The position numbers and the translations under genes were made by a program. A stretch of 64,000 nucleotides of DNA from Corticium candelabrum (taxonomy: Eukaryota; Porifera; Homoscleromorpha; Homosclerophorida; Plakinidae), in NCBI RefSeq assembly GCF_963422355.1, contig NC_085090.1, positions 1,137,688 to 1,201,687 on the forward strand. Reading direction: 5' to 3'. Of the stretch, positions 62,066 through 64,000 are shown piece after piece; positions within the stretch are counted from its first letter, which is position 1, and each line of letters begins with the position of its first letter. The notes under the pieces are model-generated. The model was not told the DNA's origin, did not search any database, and was given only the letters and a program-made list of their open reading frames with translations.

Positions 62066-64000
62066 AATCAGCTATTCACACCACACAATCGTTTCTTGAT
62101 GCTAACTGGGATAAAGAAGACTTCTGTTGCTTGAAAATTGACATGACTAATGCTTTTAATGAGTGCTCCAGACCAGCCTTTCTTTCACGTTTGCGGAGAG
62201 AATTTCCAGAATTATTTGCATGGGCTCAGTGGTCCTACCACGTACCTAGTGAGATGCGTTACGGTAGGCATCAAATCTTATCTACAGCTGGTGTCCAACA
62301 GGGAGATCCCTTGAGCCCTCTTCTGTTCTCACTTGTGATTCTGGAATTATTGGATTCTATTGGCGCTATTTCGAACCTACACCTTCAAATTTGGTATTTG
62401 GATGATGGGACATTTTTCGGCTCGAGAGAGTCTGTATCTTCTTTATTACAAAGTGTTTCGGAAAAGGGTCCCAGTTATGGCTTACATGTCAACTTAAATA
62501 AATGTGAACTATACTGGCCGTCTGGAGACCAAGCTTTTCCCTTGTTTCCCAGTCAAGTCAGACGTTTGTCAGAAGGGGTTGAGTTGCTAGGATCACCAGT
62601 CCATGGCTCTGTAGACTTTTTCAGATCATCTATATCCAAACGTGTTGATAAAGTCTTGGAGTCTCAAACGCTTCTGAGTAACCTTGAGGATCCACAAGTT
62701 GAATTGCATTTGCTACGGAGCTGTCAGAGTATCTGTAAAATCAATCATTTGTTACGTACTGTGACTCCTGCTTTGTTGACAGACCAATTACGCCGTTTCG
62801 ATGTCGGCTTACGTCGATCTTTGGAAATCATCTGTCGATCCTCCATTACAGACACAGCATGGTTGCAGGCTACACTACCTGTACGACTTGGGGGTCTCGG
62901 TTTGAGAGAAGCAGTCAAGTCTGCACCAGCTGCATACGTGGGGAGTTGTAATTCCACAAAATTGTTAGTCCAAGATTTCCTTAGGAAAGCTTGTAATTCT
63001 CTGGCCTCAACAAACGTACACGTTCCGACTTCACTGCTATTGGAAGAATCTGAAAGTTATCTTCAGAGTTGTTCCTTTCTGAAAAACGAACACAGTCATT
63101 TGCTTCTAGATTTCAACAACTCGACTCAACGACAAATTCAATCAAAACTCGATGCTGATTTATTCAATTGTTTATTGAACAATGCCAGCTTGAGAGACAG
63201 AGCTCGTTTAAATTCCATCAGTACACCCCATGCGGGAGCGTGGTTGAGGGCAATACCAAACCCTAATCTCGGCCTTTCCATGCTTTCTCATGAGTTTGTC
63301 ATTTCTATACGGCTCTGGTTAGGGATTAAGATGTTTCCCTCTCCTCCAACTTCGATCCTGTGCACTTGTCGTCAACACATCGATCCTTTTGGAGATCACC
63401 TCATCAGCTGTGGTACAGGTCCAGAACGCACCAGAAGACACAACGCATTGGCAGAAGTCATTTTCCAGGCGTTATTAGTTGAGAATAAAGACGTGGTAAA
63501 GGAAGTGAGATGCAGTGGTAGTGACGAAAGTCGTCCAGGTGATGTTTTTCATCCTGACTTTTTAGAGGGCAAACCAGCTTATTTCGACATAACAGTCAGA
63601 AACTCATTGCAGCCATTGTACGTGACAAAAGCAGCAGTAAGGGCTGGGGCAGCAGCTGAAGCAGGTGAAGAACAGAAGGACACACGTCACGAAGCAAACG
63701 TTCTGGCAACAGGTGGTCTTTTTTACCCCTTGGTATTGGAAACATTGGGTTTCTGGTCTCCGTTCAGCATTAAAACGTTAAAAGCTATTGCATCTAAAAC
63801 TTCAGCTGTCAGCGGAATTCGATTCCATCAAGCTTTCCAGAATTTGACGCAACAACTTTCGGTACAGTTGTGGAAATACAATGCAAGGATGTTGTTCAGA
63901 AGAATTCAACTTGAAGTACAGGACATTGATAGTTGGGATATACCCACCGTAGCGTAGTGTAGAATTTGGTAGTTAGTTCTGTTTAAATGTAAAAGTAAAA
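62063..64000 (+). mobile_element. 5'-truncated RLE-type LINE
   Basis: Retroelement body from the end of a (TA)n tract to the window edge; the coding frame stops at 63957, followed by an A-rich 3' region. It lies in an intron of the VWD mosaic gene, same strand. Confidence 0.8.
62064..63957 (+). CDS. LINE reverse transcriptase with C-terminal restriction-like endonuclease
   Basis: About 630 uninterrupted residues. The frame begins inside RT (KIDMTNAFNECSR, first catalytic Asp), continues with GVQQGDPLSPLLFS and WYLDDGTFFG (intact YxDD), then the thumb (QATLPVRLGGLGLREA). A zinc motif CTCRQHIDPFGDHLISC follows, then RPGDVFHPDF and AYFDITV with downstream Lys, a PD-(D/E)xK endonuclease arrangement as in R2/R4/NeSL-type LINEs. 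The N-terminal part is truncated; the apparent Met and Tyr-Ile codons before 62064 are the (TA)n tract. The RT and endonuclease motifs are undamaged, so the insertion is young. Confidence 0.85.

Overview
The window is eukaryotic. Two genes are split by spliceosomal introns with GT-AG borders and consistent phases, dinucleotide microsatellites are long and frequent, and many DNA transposons and LINE retrotransposons are present. The domain content (NEK2 kinase, LDLa, IgGFc-binding, EGF, PSI, secretory PLA2 and VWD domains) is metazoan. The mix of pogo/Tigger, hAT, OTU-like and P2X7-like fragments, with abundant ttaatt and gcatgc words, resembles an early-branching marine invertebrate. A sponge is my best guess, but the sequence alone does not prove it.

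Layout. 308-2395 is a complete Tigger/pogo transposon with an apparently intact transposase. 4080-21899 (minus) is a NEK2 kinase gene that I could rebuild as ten in-phase exons encoding 429 residues. Its introns carry a 529-bp (CA)n tract, an RT-less Ty3/Gypsy element inside a long-inverted-repeat element, several foldback or MITE-like elements, and an OTU-like fragment. 21900-25300 has no recognisable gene. 25300-28500 holds two hAT transposase relics arranged back to back. 29570-33760 has a P2X7-like fragment, probable exons of an unidentified minus-strand gene, and a TTAA-flanked MITE. 35794-36798 and 38539-44895 are two long-TIR elements starting TAGCCTCG. The second has a 9-bp target duplication, looks Mutator-like, and has at least four other elements nested inside it, including a hAT with a 771-residue transposase ORF.

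47536 (possibly) or 51370 (firmly) to 61994 (plus) is the 3'-open gene of a large secreted or extracellular mosaic protein: LDLa, IgGFc-binding domain, calcium-binding EGF and EGF, PSI, a phospholipase A2-like domain, EGF repeats and VWD. Its introns contain a LINE relic, a second Tigger element with one frameshift, and, at the window edge, a 5'-truncated LINE with a C-terminal restriction-like endonuclease abutting a (TA)n tract.

The two host genes look unrelated: one is an intracellular centrosomal/mitotic kinase, the other a secreted adhesion or mucus-type protein. Most of the remaining DNA is transposon-derived. The most notable observations are the unusual PLA2-containing mosaic protein, the nested transposon stack with its built-in empty site, recurrent PCNA-binding-like tails on three different pogo elements, and LINE 3' ends that run directly into (TG)n tracts.
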